NCBI GenBank assembly: GCA_903939555.1
Contig: CAJAHV010000080.1
Coordinates: 1 to 13,109, forward strand
DNA: 13,109 nt
Source: an uncultured Alphaproteobacteria bacterium
Lineage (GTDB): Bacteria; Pseudomonadota; Alphaproteobacteria; Sphingomonadales; Sphingomonadaceae
Reading direction: 5' to 3'
Below, one piece after another: positions 1 through 7,332 of this stretch; within the stretch, counting starts at the first letter, position 1; the number at the start of each line of letters is the position of its first letter. The position numbers were made by a program, and so were the translations under genes. The notes beneath the pieces were generated by a model. That model saw only the letters and a list, made by a program, of their open reading frames with translations, did not search any database and was not told the origin of the DNA.

Positions 1-161
1 AAGGCGGCATCGCGCTGCGGCTGCGACCAGCCGAGCACATCGGCATTGGTCGGCAGGTGCGCCAAAATTCCGCGGGTTTCGGCATCGAGCTGCGCGTACC
101 AGACGCCGCCAGCCAGCAAGGCCGCTGCCAGGCCGCCCGACAGGATTGTCCGTATGCGCAT
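1..161 (-). CDS. Serine hydrolase (beta-lactamase family), N-terminal fragment
   Basis: Only the first 53 codons lie in the window; the gene continues past the left edge. The start is an ATG at 161-159, preceded on its strand by a purine-rich GGGGGAAA element. The product opens with basic residues (MRIRT), then a short hydrophobic stretch (about residues 6-20), so it is probably a signal peptide or membrane anchor. Further on it reads LPTNADVLGWSQPQRDAA. That resembles the region preceding the catalytic domain of class C beta-lactamase-like serine hydrolases common in sphingomonads, in which VLxWSxxQRDAAF is typical. The Ser-x-x-Lys active-site motif would lie outside the window, so activity cannot be checked. 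A GATAAT-like -10 hexamer sits on this strand at 187-182, but no convincing -35 accompanies it. The gene diverges from nadE. Confidence 0.6.
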   Translation of the reverse strand, partial: MRIRTILSGGLAAALLAGGVWYAQLDAETRGILAHLPTNADVLGWSQPQRDAA

Positions 162-308
162 GCTGTTTCCCCCGCCGCTGCATTATCTCGCGGCCCAAAG
201 CCTTTTTGCACAAAGCATGATGTCATCGCCATAGGGTTCGGTGGCATTGTTTCGATGGCCCCGCTCTGACGGAAGGGCGTCGTCTCTGCGGGCAGGTGAA
301 CCGGCCGG

Positions 309-341
309 GCAGGTGGCGGTTGCCCCCCGGTCGCCGCCTGC
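309..341 (+). promoter_or_regulatory. Potential stem-loop in the nadE leader
   Basis: Bases 309-322 can pair with 328-341 to give a 14-pair RNA stem (10 Watson-Crick, 4 G-U) around a five-C loop. The stem ends 13 bases before the nadE ATG, where no good Shine-Dalgarno sequence is visible. There is no T-run after it, so it does not look like a terminator. A role in nadE expression is inference only; it matches no NAD riboswitch class that I recognise. Confidence 0.35.
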
Positions 342-354
342 GTAAACCAGCAAC

Positions 355-2013
355 ATGACCATGACGCTCAGCATCGCCCTTGCCCAGTTGAATGCCGTTG
401 TCGGCGGGCTCGATGCCAATGCCGACGCGATTCTGGCGGCCCGCGCCGGGGCGGCGGGGGCCGATCTGCTGGTCACCCCCGAACTGTCGGTCATCGGCTA
501 TCCGCCCGAGGATCTGGTGCTCAAGCCGGCGCTGGTCGAAGCCGCCATGGCGCGGATCGAACGGCTGGCGGCGGCGACGGCTGATGGCGGCCCGGCGCTG
601 CTCGTCGGCGCGCCGCTGGCGGAGGCTGGCCGGCTGCACAATGCCATGTTCCTGCTTGATGGCGGCCGTATTGCCGGCATCACGCGCAAGCATGACCTGC
701 CCAACTATGGCACATTCGATGAAAAGCGGGTGTTTTCGCCCGGTCCCCTGCCCGGCCCGCTGGCCTTTCGCGGTACCAGGCTCGGTGTGCCGGTCTGTGA
801 AGATGTCTGGACCCCCGATGTCACCGAATGCCTTGCCGAAACCGGTGCCGAAATCCTCATCGTCCCCAATGGTTCGCCTTTCGAAACCGGCAAGGATGAC
901 CGGCGGCTGAGCCTTGCTGTCGCGCGTGTCAGCGAAACCGGGCTGCCGCTGGTCTATCTCAACCGCGTCGGCGGCCAGGACGAACTGGTCTTCGATGGCG
1001 CCAGCTTCGTCCTCAACGCCGATCGCAAGCTCGCGGTGCAGCTGCCCGATTGGGACGAGGTCGTGCAGATGACGCACTGGACCCGCAGCGCCATCGGCCA
1101 TCACTGGACCTGCGCGCCCGGCACCATCGCGCCGCGGGACGAGGATCCCGCCGATATCTACCACGCCATGCTCGTTGCGCTGCGTGACTATGTGAACCGC
1201 AACGGCTTTCCCGGTGTCGTGCTCGGCCTGTCGGGGGGGATCGATTCGGCCCTGTCGGCGGCGGTCGCGGTCGACGCGCTGGGCGCCGACCGGGTGTGGT
1301 GCGTCATGATGCCGTCGCCCTACACCAGCCGCGACAGCCTGGAGGATGCCGCCGAATGTGCGCGCTTGCTCGGCTGCCGGCTGGATACTATGGGCATCGG
1401 CCCGGCGATGGCGGCATTCGATACCATGCTGGCGCCGCTGTTTGCCGGCAAGGCGGTGGACACTACCGAGGAGAATATCCAGTCGCGCATCCGCGGGCTC
1501 AGCCTGATGGCGCTGAGCAACAAGTTCGGCCCGATGCTCCTCACCACTGGCAACAAGAGCGAGATGAGTGTCGGCTATGCCACCATCTATGGCGACATGG
1601 CGGGCGGCTATTCGGTGCTCAAGGACCTCTACAAGACCACGGTTTTCAAGCTGTGCGAATGGCGCAACCACCACCACCCGCGCTTGGGCGTCGGCCCGAA
1701 AGGCCCGGTAATGCCACAGCGGGTGATCGACAAGCCGCCGACCGCCGAACTGCGCGATAATCAAAAGGATGCCGACAGCCTGCCGCCCTATGATCTGCTC
1801 GACCGCATCCTGATCGGGCTGGTCGAGCACGAACGCTCGGCGGCGGAACTGATCGCCGAAGGCATCGATCCGGCCATCGTCGCGCGCATCGAACGGCTGC
1901 TCTACATCGCCGAATACAAGCGTCGCCAGGCGCCGCCGGGGGTGAAGATCGGCCACCGCAATTTCGGGCGCGACCGTCGTTACCCAATCTCGAATGCGTT
2001 CCGAACAGCGTGA
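355..2013 (+). CDS. nadE: Glutamine-dependent NAD(+) synthase
   Basis: Catalyses the last step of NAD synthesis in the cytoplasm: ATP-dependent amidation of nicotinic acid adenine dinucleotide, using ammonia released from glutamine. The 552-residue length fits the two-domain bacterial enzyme. The N-terminal nitrilase-type glutaminase domain (about 5-245) shows the Glu-Lys-Cys triad: E43 in TPELSVIGYPPEDL, K112 in RKHDLPNYGTFDEKR and C148 in VPVCEDVW. The C-terminal synthetase domain carries the ATP-binding P-loop LSGGIDS at about 292-298, and it ends with the family-typical HRNFGRDRRYPISNAFR. ATG codons at 355 and 361 are both possible starts; 355 is chosen as the longer, and the difference is two residues. 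No clear Shine-Dalgarno precedes either, but a strong hairpin does. argG follows 120 bases downstream and probably has its own promoter. Confidence 0.96.
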   Translation: MTMTLSIALAQLNAVVGGLDANADAILAARAGAAGADLLVTPELSVIGYPPEDLVLKPALVEAAMARIERLAAATADGGPALLVGAPLAEAGRLHNAMFLLDGGRIAGITRKHDLPNYGTFDEKRVFSPGPLPGPLAFRGTRLGVPVCEDVWTPDVTECLAETGAEILIVPNGSPFETGKDDRRLSLAVARVSETGLPLVYLNRVGGQDELVFDGASFVLNADRKLAVQLPDWDEVVQMTHWTRSAIGHHWTCAPGTIAPRDEDPADIYHAMLVALRDYVNRNGFPGVVLGLSGGIDSALSAAVAVDALGADRVWCVMMPSPYTSRDSLEDAAECARLLGCRLDTMGIGPAMAAFDTMLAPLFAGKAVDTTEENIQSRIRGLSLMALSNKFGPMLLTTGNKSEMSVGYATIYGDMAGGYSVLKDLYKTTVFKLCEWRNHHHPRLGVGPKGPVMPQRVIDKPPTAELRDNQKDADSLPPYDLLDRILIGLVEHERSAAELIAEGIDPAIVARIERLLYIAEYKRRQAPPGVKIGHRNFGRDRRYPISNAFRTA

Positions 2014-2077
2014 AGCGGCGGCGCCGACGCGGCTTTCGTGACATTTTCCCCGCCGTTCAGTGCCGCTGCGTAATCCA

Positions 2078-2106
2078 TTCCCAAGCCGTCGCCACCCCGG
2101 TATAGC
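2078..2106 (+). promoter_or_regulatory. Candidate promoter for argG
   Basis: A -35-like TTCCCA (2078-2083, 4 of 6 to consensus) is separated by 17 bases from a -10-like TATAGC (2101-2106, 4 of 6). Transcription would begin near 2113, about 20 bases before the argG start. The -10 element lies inside a perfect 5-bp inverted repeat, CCCGG (2096-2100) and CCGGG (2106-2110). The match is moderate and chance cannot be excluded. Confidence 0.3.
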
Positions 2107-2133
2107 CGGGCGCGCAGCAACAAAGGCCCGCCC

Positions 2134-3360
2134 GTGACCAAGTCCTCCCCCGCCATCAACCGCGTCGTCCTCGCCTATTCGGGTGGCCTCGATACCAGCG
2201 TCATCCTGAAATGGCTGCAACAGACCTATGGCTGCGAAGTCGTCACCTTCACCGCTGATCTGGGCCAAGGCGAGGAGCTGGAGCCGGCGCGGGCCAAGGC
2301 GGTGATGATGGGGGTCAAGCCCGAACATATCTTTATCGAGGATCTGCGCGAGGAGTTCGTGAAGGATTATGTCTTCCCGATGATGCGCGCCAATGCGCTC
2401 TACGAAGGCCTGTACCTGCTCGGCACCTCGATCGCCCGGCCGCTGATCGCCAAGAAGCAGATCGAGATCGCCAAGGCGGTCGGCGCCGATGCGGTTTCCC
2501 ACGGCGCCACCGGCAAGGGCAATGACCAGGTGCGGTTCGAGCTCGGCTATTATGCCCTCGCCCCCGATATCCGCATTATCGCGCCATGGCGCGAATGGGA
2601 CCTCAACAGCCGCGAGCAGCTTATCGCCTTTGCCGAGGCACACCAGATCCCGGTGGCCAAGGACAAGCGCGGCGAAAGTCCGTTTTCGACCGATGCCAAC
2701 CTTCTCCACACCTCGTCGGAAGGCAAGGTGCTCGAAGATCCGTGGGAAGAAGTCCCCGATTATGTCTATTCGCGCACCGACGACCCGGAAACCGCGCCGG
2801 CCGCGCAGTATATCACCATGGACTTTGAAGCCGGTGACCCGGTTGCCGTCGATGGTGTCGGCTATTCGCCGGCCGCGCTGCTCGCCAAGCTCAACGAGCT
2901 CGGCAAGCTGCACGGCATCGGGCGGCTCGACCTCGTCGAAAACCGCTTCGTCGGCATGAAGTCGCGCGGCATGTACGAAACCCCGGGCGGCACCATCCTG
3001 CACCTGGCGCACCGCGGCATCGAACAGATCACCCTCGATCGCGGCGCGGCGCATCTGAAGGACGAGCTGGCGCCCAAATATGCGCAACTGATCTACAACG
3101 GCTTCTGGTTCAGCCCCGAACGCGAGATGCTGCAGGCGGCGATCGACCATTCGCAGACGAAGGTCAGCGGCACGGTCCGGCTCAAGCTCTACAAGGGCAG
3201 TGTCAGCGTCGTCGGGCGCAAATCACCCAACTCGCTCTATTCGGCGGGCATCGTCACCTTCGAAGACGATGCCGGTGCCTATGACCAGCGCGATGCGGCG
3301 GGCTTCATCAAGCTCAACGCGCTGCGGTTGCGGCTGCTCGGGCGGCGCGACGGGCGATAA
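2134..3360 (+). CDS. argG: Argininosuccinate synthase
   Basis: Joins citrulline and aspartate in an ATP-dependent reaction, the penultimate step of arginine synthesis, in the cytoplasm. The 408-residue length is normal. The N-type ATP pyrophosphatase P-loop AYSGGLDTS lies at 14-22. Other family signatures are TADLGQGEE (40-48), YLLGTSIARP (94-103), GATGKGNDQVRFE (124-136) and SPFSTDANLLHTSSEGKVLEDP further on. The start is GTG at 2134: it is seven bases after AAAGG (2122-2126) and puts the usual short lead before the P-loop, and the next in-frame ATG falls well inside the conserved domain. A strong intrinsic terminator follows, so argG is probably the last gene of its transcript. A candidate promoter in the 120-base gap after nadE suggests a single-gene unit. 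Confidence 0.98.
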   Translation: MTKSSPAINRVVLAYSGGLDTSVILKWLQQTYGCEVVTFTADLGQGEELEPARAKAVMMGVKPEHIFIEDLREEFVKDYVFPMMRANALYEGLYLLGTSIARPLIAKKQIEIAKAVGADAVSHGATGKGNDQVRFELGYYALAPDIRIIAPWREWDLNSREQLIAFAEAHQIPVAKDKRGESPFSTDANLLHTSSEGKVLEDPWEEVPDYVYSRTDDPETAPAAQYITMDFEAGDPVAVDGVGYSPAALLAKLNELGKLHGIGRLDLVENRFVGMKSRGMYETPGGTILHLAHRGIEQITLDRGAAHLKDELAPKYAQLIYNGFWFSPEREMLQAAIDHSQTKVSGTVRLKLYKGSVSVVGRKSPNSLYSAGIVTFEDDAGAYDQRDAAGFIKLNALRLRLLGRRDGR

Positions 3361-3368
3361 AAGCCTTG

Positions 3369-3414
3369 CCTCCGGCGGCTGGAGCCCAAGGCCCCAGCCG
3401 CCGGAGGGTTTTTT
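3369..3414 (+). terminator. Intrinsic terminator after argG
   Basis: A perfect 14-bp inverted repeat (3369-3382 with 3394-3407) can be lengthened inside the loop by GCC (3384-3386) pairing with GGC (3390-3392). It is followed at once by six T (3409-3414). It starts nine bases after the argG stop and ends just before the convergent marC stop. On the minus strand a TTTT lies about five bases past the stem, so it may also weakly stop the marC transcript. Confidence 0.93.
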
Positions 3415-3416
3415 GT

Positions 3417-4073
3417 CTAAATCCCGAAGCTCTGTTTGATCCCGTCGACAACGAACTGTGCCGCCAGCGCGGCTAGCACGACGCCGAGCAGCCTTGTCAG
3501 CGCGCCCTCGAACTTGGCCCCGACCAGCTTCATGATCGGCCCGGCGGCAAGCAGTGCCATCAGGGTGATGAGCATCACAGATCCCAGTGCCGCGAGCACT
3601 ACCAGGGTTTCCTTCGGCCCATGGCTGCGCGCCGCCAGCAGCATGATCGCTGCGAGCGAGCCCGGCCCGGCGAGCATCGGGATCGCCATCGGGAACACCG
3701 AAATATCTTCGGATTCGAGCGGCTTGGCGGCCGCTTGCGCGGCGGAGATGACTTCTTCGGCACGGTTCTCGCGGCGCTCGGTGCGCTTTTCGAAAACCAT
3801 GTCGATGGCGATCAGAAAGACCATTACCCCGCCGGCAATCTTGAAGGCCGGCAGGCTGATGCCGAGCGCGCCGAGAAACGACTGCCCGCCGAGTGCAAAG
3901 GCGACCATGACGGCGCTGGCGATGAGCACCGAGCGGATCGCCATGGCGCGGCGATGCGCAACGCTGGCGCCGTTAGTCAGCGATGAAAAGATCGGCACGC
4001 AGCCCGGCGGATCGAGCACGACGAACAGCGTCGCAAAGGCCGAAATGAACAGGGTGAGCAAAGGCCCGGTCAT
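3417..4073 (-). CDS. MarC-family integral membrane protein
   Basis: A 218-residue protein with about six hydrophobic segments (roughly 5-27, 47-65, 72-93, 127-148, 156-178, 188-210) and a charged loop at 95-122. It shows the family's two half-motifs: DPPGCVPIF (21-29), where most members have DPxGNxPxF, and FPMAIPMLAGPGS (127-139). The family is also called UPF0056; its historical link to multiple antibiotic resistance has not held up and the transported substrate, if any, is unknown. It acts in the inner membrane. The start ATG at 4073-4071 overlaps the folD stop as ATGA, so translation is probably coupled. An ATG 45 bases upstream is possible but would add a polar stretch unlike the family. 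It is the last gene of the yggT-yggU-folD-marC unit and converges on the argG terminator. Confidence 0.9.
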   Translation of the reverse strand: MTGPLLTLFISAFATLFVVLDPPGCVPIFSSLTNGASVAHRRAMAIRSVLIASAVMVAFALGGQSFLGALGISLPAFKIAGGVMVFLIAIDMVFEKRTERRENRAEEVISAAQAAAKPLESEDISVFPMAIPMLAGPGSLAAIMLLAARSHGPKETLVVLAALGSVMLITLMALLAAGPIMKLVGAKFEGALTRLLGVVLAALAAQFVVDGIKQSFGI

Positions 4074-4936
4074 CCAAGGCGCGCCCGGGCGGCCTTGAGC
4101 GTGTTGGCGAGCAGGCAAGCGATGGTCATCGGCCCGACGCCGCCCGGCACCGGGGTGATCCAGCCGGCACGCGCCAGCGCACCGTCATAATCGACATCGC
4201 CGGTCAGCCGCGACTTGCCATCGGCGGTGGCGACGCGGTTCATGCCGACATCGATGACGCAGGCACCCGGGCGGATCCATTCGCCCTTCACCAGATGCGG
4301 CACGCCGACGGCGGCGACGAGAATTTCGGCGCGGGCGACATGGCCCGCAAGATCGACGGTGCGCGAATGGGCGATGGTGACCGTCGCCGAGCGGGCCGTC
4401 AGCAGCGCCGCCATCGGCTTGCCGACAATGTTGGACCGGCCGATCACCAGAGCTTCCTTGCCCGAAAGATTGCCCAGCGCTTCCTCGATCAGCAGCAGGC
4501 AGCCGGTCGGCGTGCACGGCACCAGTGCGTCGAGTCCGGTCGCCAGCCGCCCGGCGTTGACCGGGTGGAAGCCATCGACATCCTTGGCCGGATTGATCGC
4601 GGCGAGCACCCGGTCGGCATCGATATGGCGCGGCAGCGGCAGTTGCACGAGAATGCCGTCGATCGCCTCATCGGCGTTGAGCGCGGCGACGAGCGCCAGC
4701 ACTTCGGCTTCGGACACGCTGGCCGGCAGGCGGTGTTCGCCTGACACCATGCCGGCGGCCAGCGTTTCACGGCCCTTGTTGCGGACATAGACGGCGCTGG
4801 CCGGATCATCGCCAACAAGGACGACGGTCAGCCCCGGGGCGCGGCCATGCGCGGCGACAAAGCCGGCGACCTCCGCCGCCACGCTTTCCCGCAGGGCTGT
4901 TGCCCGTGCCTTGCCGTCGATGATGATTGCCGTCAT
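4070..4936 (-). CDS. folD: Methylenetetrahydrofolate dehydrogenase / methenyl-THF cyclohydrolase
   Basis: Bifunctional cytoplasmic enzyme that interconverts 5,10-methylene-, methenyl- and 10-formyl-tetrahydrofolate with NADP, feeding purine and formyl-Met-tRNA synthesis. The 288-residue length is standard. Visible signatures are the substrate and catalytic site YVRNK (50-54, with Y50 and K54), ILVQLPLP (95-102), KDVDGFHP (118-125), the Rossmann element VIGRSNIVGKP (164-174) and TPVPGGVGPMT (261-271). The ATG at 4936-4934 follows GGAG at a normal distance. It overlaps the yggU stop by four bases (ATGA), and its own stop overlaps the marC start the same way. The frame stays open for about 116 further codons upstream, but that stretch is antisense-like junk across yggU and is not used. 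Confidence 0.97.
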   Translation of the reverse strand: MTAIIIDGKARATALRESVAAEVAGFVAAHGRAPGLTVVLVGDDPASAVYVRNKGRETLAAGMVSGEHRLPASVSEAEVLALVAALNADEAIDGILVQLPLPRHIDADRVLAAINPAKDVDGFHPVNAGRLATGLDALVPCTPTGCLLLIEEALGNLSGKEALVIGRSNIVGKPMAALLTARSATVTIAHSRTVDLAGHVARAEILVAAVGVPHLVKGEWIRPGACVIDVGMNRVATADGKSRLTGDVDYDGALARAGWITPVPGGVGPMTIACLLANTLKAARARLG

Positions 4937-5253
4937 GCGTCGCGCTCCTGCCGCTCGGGCGGGGTGATAAGCGACTGGCAGTGATGCAGCAACTGCAACG
5001 CGTCGCCGTTGATCGTCAGCGTCTTCAGGCGCGCCGTCGCACCGCTGGCGACTGCCACCCGGCTGCGCGGTACCGCGAGCCATTTTGCCACCAGCCTGAT
5101 GACCGCCGCATTGGCATCGCCATCGACCGGGGCAGCGGCAACGTGCAGCCTGAGATGCGGCACGCCATCGCCATCGACGCCGATGCCATCCACCCCGTCG
5201 CGCCCGCCGCGTGGCGTGACGCGGACCTTCAGCCTGATGCCGCCGGCAACCAA
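4933..5253 (-). CDS. yggU: DUF167 (YggU) family protein
   Basis: A small soluble protein of about 106 residues whose molecular function is unknown in the family. It shows the DUF167 pattern: RLKVRVTPRGGRDGVDG near the N-terminus, then PVDGDANAAVIRLVAKWLAV, then SRVAVASGATARLKTLTI. The start is uncertain. Coordinates use TTG at 5253-5251. An in-frame CTG at 5268-5266 would overlap the yggT stop as CTGA and add TPWS, which fits the tryptophan-containing N-termini of many relatives; no strong ribosome binding site favours either. The gene is next to yggT, an arrangement seen widely in proteobacteria. Its end is coupled to folD by an ATGA overlap. Confidence 0.88.
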   Translation of the reverse strand: MVAGGIRLKVRVTPRGGRDGVDGIGVDGDGVPHLRLHVAAAPVDGDANAAVIRLVAKWLAVPRSRVAVASGATARLKTLTINGDALQLLHHCQSLITPPERQERDA

Positions 5254-5264
5254 TGACCAGGGGG

Positions 5265-5567
5265 TCAGAGCACGCCCGTATCAAGCAGCAGCGCCGGCAG
5301 CCCGCGCTGTACCAGCATGATCAGCAGGATCAGCACCATCGGCGCGAGATCGATGCCGCCCATGTCGGGCAAAATCCGCCGGATCGGCCGCAGCATCGGG
5401 TTGAAAAAACTGTCGAGCCCGATGACGATGCTGCGCACGAACCGGTTCTGCATGTTGATGACATTGAAGGCGATTAGCCACGACAGCACCGCCCAGATGA
5501 CCAGTGCCCAGATCAGCCATTGCAGGACCATGGTGACAATATCGACAACCACAATGAGGGTATTCAT
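5265..5567 (-). CDS. yggT: YggT-family membrane protein
   Basis: A 100-residue protein with two strongly hydrophobic segments (about 5-33 and 73-94). The family signature lies between them: FFNPMLRPIRRILPDMGGIDLAP (54-76). YggT proteins sit in the inner membrane; links to osmotic tolerance or to division and organelle shape have been reported for relatives, and the exact role here is unknown. The length is that of a single YggT repeat, whereas the E. coli protein carries two. The ATG at 5567-5565 follows AAGG at a suitable distance. It is the first gene of the four-gene minus-strand unit and diverges from the CoA ligase across 192 bases; I see no convincing promoter hexamers in that gap. Confidence 0.92.
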   Translation of the reverse strand: MNTLIVVVDIVTMVLQWLIWALVIWAVLSWLIAFNVINMQNRFVRSIVIGLDSFFNPMLRPIRRILPDMGGIDLAPMVLILLIMLVQRGLPALLLDTGVL

Positions 5568-5759
5568 GTTTCAGCCTTGATAAACTGTGCTGCGACGGCC
5601 TAGCCGAGCGCGTCGCCGTCGCCAAGACACTTTGCAGTCGCGTCGGCGGCCGACGGCGCACCGCGTTGCGGACACGGCGCAATGGCTGATGCTGCCGGGC
5701 AAATTCGCCAGTGGACGGGCGCGCCGGCCTTGCGGCAGAACGACTGCGGGGAGACCGTG

Positions 5760-7325
5760 ATGGCACATGATTTTTCGACTCTGGCTGAACTGACCGCCGC
5801 GCATGCGGCAGCGACGCCGAGCAAGACGGCGATCATCTTCGAGGGCAGTAACCAAAGTTATGGGGCGCTGCATGACGCGGTGCTGCGCAGTGTTGCGGCG
5901 TTGCGCGCCGACGGTGTGAAAGCCGGTGATCGCGTCGGCTGGCTCGGCCTCAACCACCCCGATTATGTCGTTGTCATGAACGCCTGTTTTCGCATCGGCG
6001 CGGTGCTGGTGTCGATCAACGCCCGGTTGGTGGCGCGCGAGATTGCCTATATCCTCGGTGATGCCGGCATCGGGCTGTTGATCAGCGAGGCGCAGTTTCT
6101 GAGCGTGGCCGAGGAAGCCCGGGCCGCCGCCGGCGTCGAAACCATTGTCCTCATCGACGCAGCCCAGGCCGGTCGCCCGGCCTTTGCCGACTGGATCGCC
6201 GGCTTTGCGCCCGACAGCGCCGCGCACCCGGCCGACCCGGAGGACATTGCGCTGCAGCTTTACACCAGCGGCACCACCGGCTTTCCCAAGGGGGCGCTGC
6301 TCTCGCACCGCGCGCTGCTCGGCACCATCGGCAAGGGCGCGCTGACCGGCGAAGCGTGGAGCCGCTGGGACGAGGATGATGTCTGCCTTGTCGCCATGCC
6401 GCTGTTCCATATCGGCGGCACCGGCTGGTCGCTGCACGCGCTGCATGCCGGGGCGACGATGGTCATCCTGCCGCGCCCGGACATTGCCGGCATCGTCAAC
6501 GCGGTGGCGAGCGAGCGCATCACCAAGATGTTCGCCGTGCCCGCCGTGCTCGCCGCGATTCTCCAGCATCTCGAAAGCGCACCCGCCGATCTGGGCAGCC
6601 TGACCGAGCTGCTCTATGGCGCCTCGCCGATCCCGCTCGATATCCTGCGGCGCTCAATGGCGGCCTTTCCCAATGCCAGTTTCATCCAATGCTATGGCGC
6701 CACCGAAACCAGCGGCACGGTCGTCTATCTACCCCCGCAAGACCATGATGTCGCCGGCAATGCCCGCATGCTGGGCTGTGGCAAGCCGTTTCCCGGCAAT
6801 GAAATCCGCATCATCGACAATGACGGCCGCGACCTGCCCGCCGGCACTGTCGGCGAAGTCGCGATCCGGTCGGTCAGCAACATGAGCGGCTATCACCGCA
6901 ACCCCGAAGCCACCGCCAAGGCAATGACCGACGGTTGGTACCGCACAGGCGATGCCGGCTTTATCGATACCGATGGCTATCTGACCCTGTTTGACCGGGT
7001 GAAGGACATGATCGTCTCGGGTGCCGAGAACATCTATCCGGCTGAGGTGGAAAACGTCCTGCACGAACATCCCGCTGTTGCCGATTGCGCCGTCATCGGC
7101 GTGCCCGACACGCGCTGGGGTGAAGCGGTCAAGGCCATTGTCGTGCGCAAGGGCGAGGTGACGCCCGAGGAACTGATTGCCTTCGCCCGGGCGCGCATCG
7201 CCGGCTACAAGGTGCCAAAATCGGTCGATTTCATCGAACTGCTGCCGCGCAATGCCAGCGGCAAAATCCTGAAAAAGGAACTGCGCGCGCCTTTCTGGCC
7301 CGAAGGTGGCCGCCAGGTCGGATGA
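5760..7325 (+). CDS. AMP-binding acyl-CoA ligase (fatty-acid or aryl-CoA synthetase)
   Basis: Activates a carboxylic acid to its CoA thioester through an acyl-adenylate. The 521-residue length fits a class I adenylate-forming CoA ligase. Motifs in order: P-loop YTSGTTGFPKG (168-178), the A5 core YGATETSG (312-319), GWYRTGD (392-398), FDRVKDMIVSGAENIYPAEVE (411-431) and the C-terminal NASGKILKKELR (498-509) with the adenylation lysine K502. These assign the family, not the substrate; medium- or long-chain fatty acids, or an aryl acid, are all possible. The start is ATG at 5760, six bases after GGGGAG (5748-5753). An in-frame ATG at 5682 would add 26 unlike residues and lacks a ribosome binding site. 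The stop lies only 7 bases from the convergent porin stop. Confidence 0.93.
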   Translation: MAHDFSTLAELTAAHAAATPSKTAIIFEGSNQSYGALHDAVLRSVAALRADGVKAGDRVGWLGLNHPDYVVVMNACFRIGAVLVSINARLVAREIAYILGDAGIGLLISEAQFLSVAEEARAAAGVETIVLIDAAQAGRPAFADWIAGFAPDSAAHPADPEDIALQLYTSGTTGFPKGALLSHRALLGTIGKGALTGEAWSRWDEDDVCLVAMPLFHIGGTGWSLHALHAGATMVILPRPDIAGIVNAVASERITKMFAVPAVLAAILQHLESAPADLGSLTELLYGASPIPLDILRRSMAAFPNASFIQCYGATETSGTVVYLPPQDHDVAGNARMLGCGKPFPGNEIRIIDNDGRDLPAGTVGEVAIRSVSNMSGYHRNPEATAKAMTDGWYRTGDAGFIDTDGYLTLFDRVKDMIVSGAENIYPAEVENVLHEHPAVADCAVIGVPDTRWGEAVKAIVVRKGEVTPEELIAFARARIAGYKVPKSVDFIELLPRNASGKILKKELRAPFWPEGGRQVG

Positions 7326-7332
7326 ACTGCGA

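Noticed and set aside
2023..2036. Short GCCG/CGGC hairpin followed by TTT after nadE, as a terminator.
   Set aside because: A four-pair stem with three T is too weak to call.
223..3150. A 975-codon open frame on the minus strand across nadE and argG.
   Set aside because: It lies antisense to two clearly conserved enzymes. Its composition (rich in Arg, His, Gly, Asp) is what the complement of GC-biased codons gives, and it has no recognisable domain.
5682..5759. Longer N-terminus for the CoA ligase starting at an upstream ATG.
   Set aside because: The added 26 residues do not look like the family and lack a ribosome binding site, while the ATG at 5760 has GGGGAG at correct spacing.
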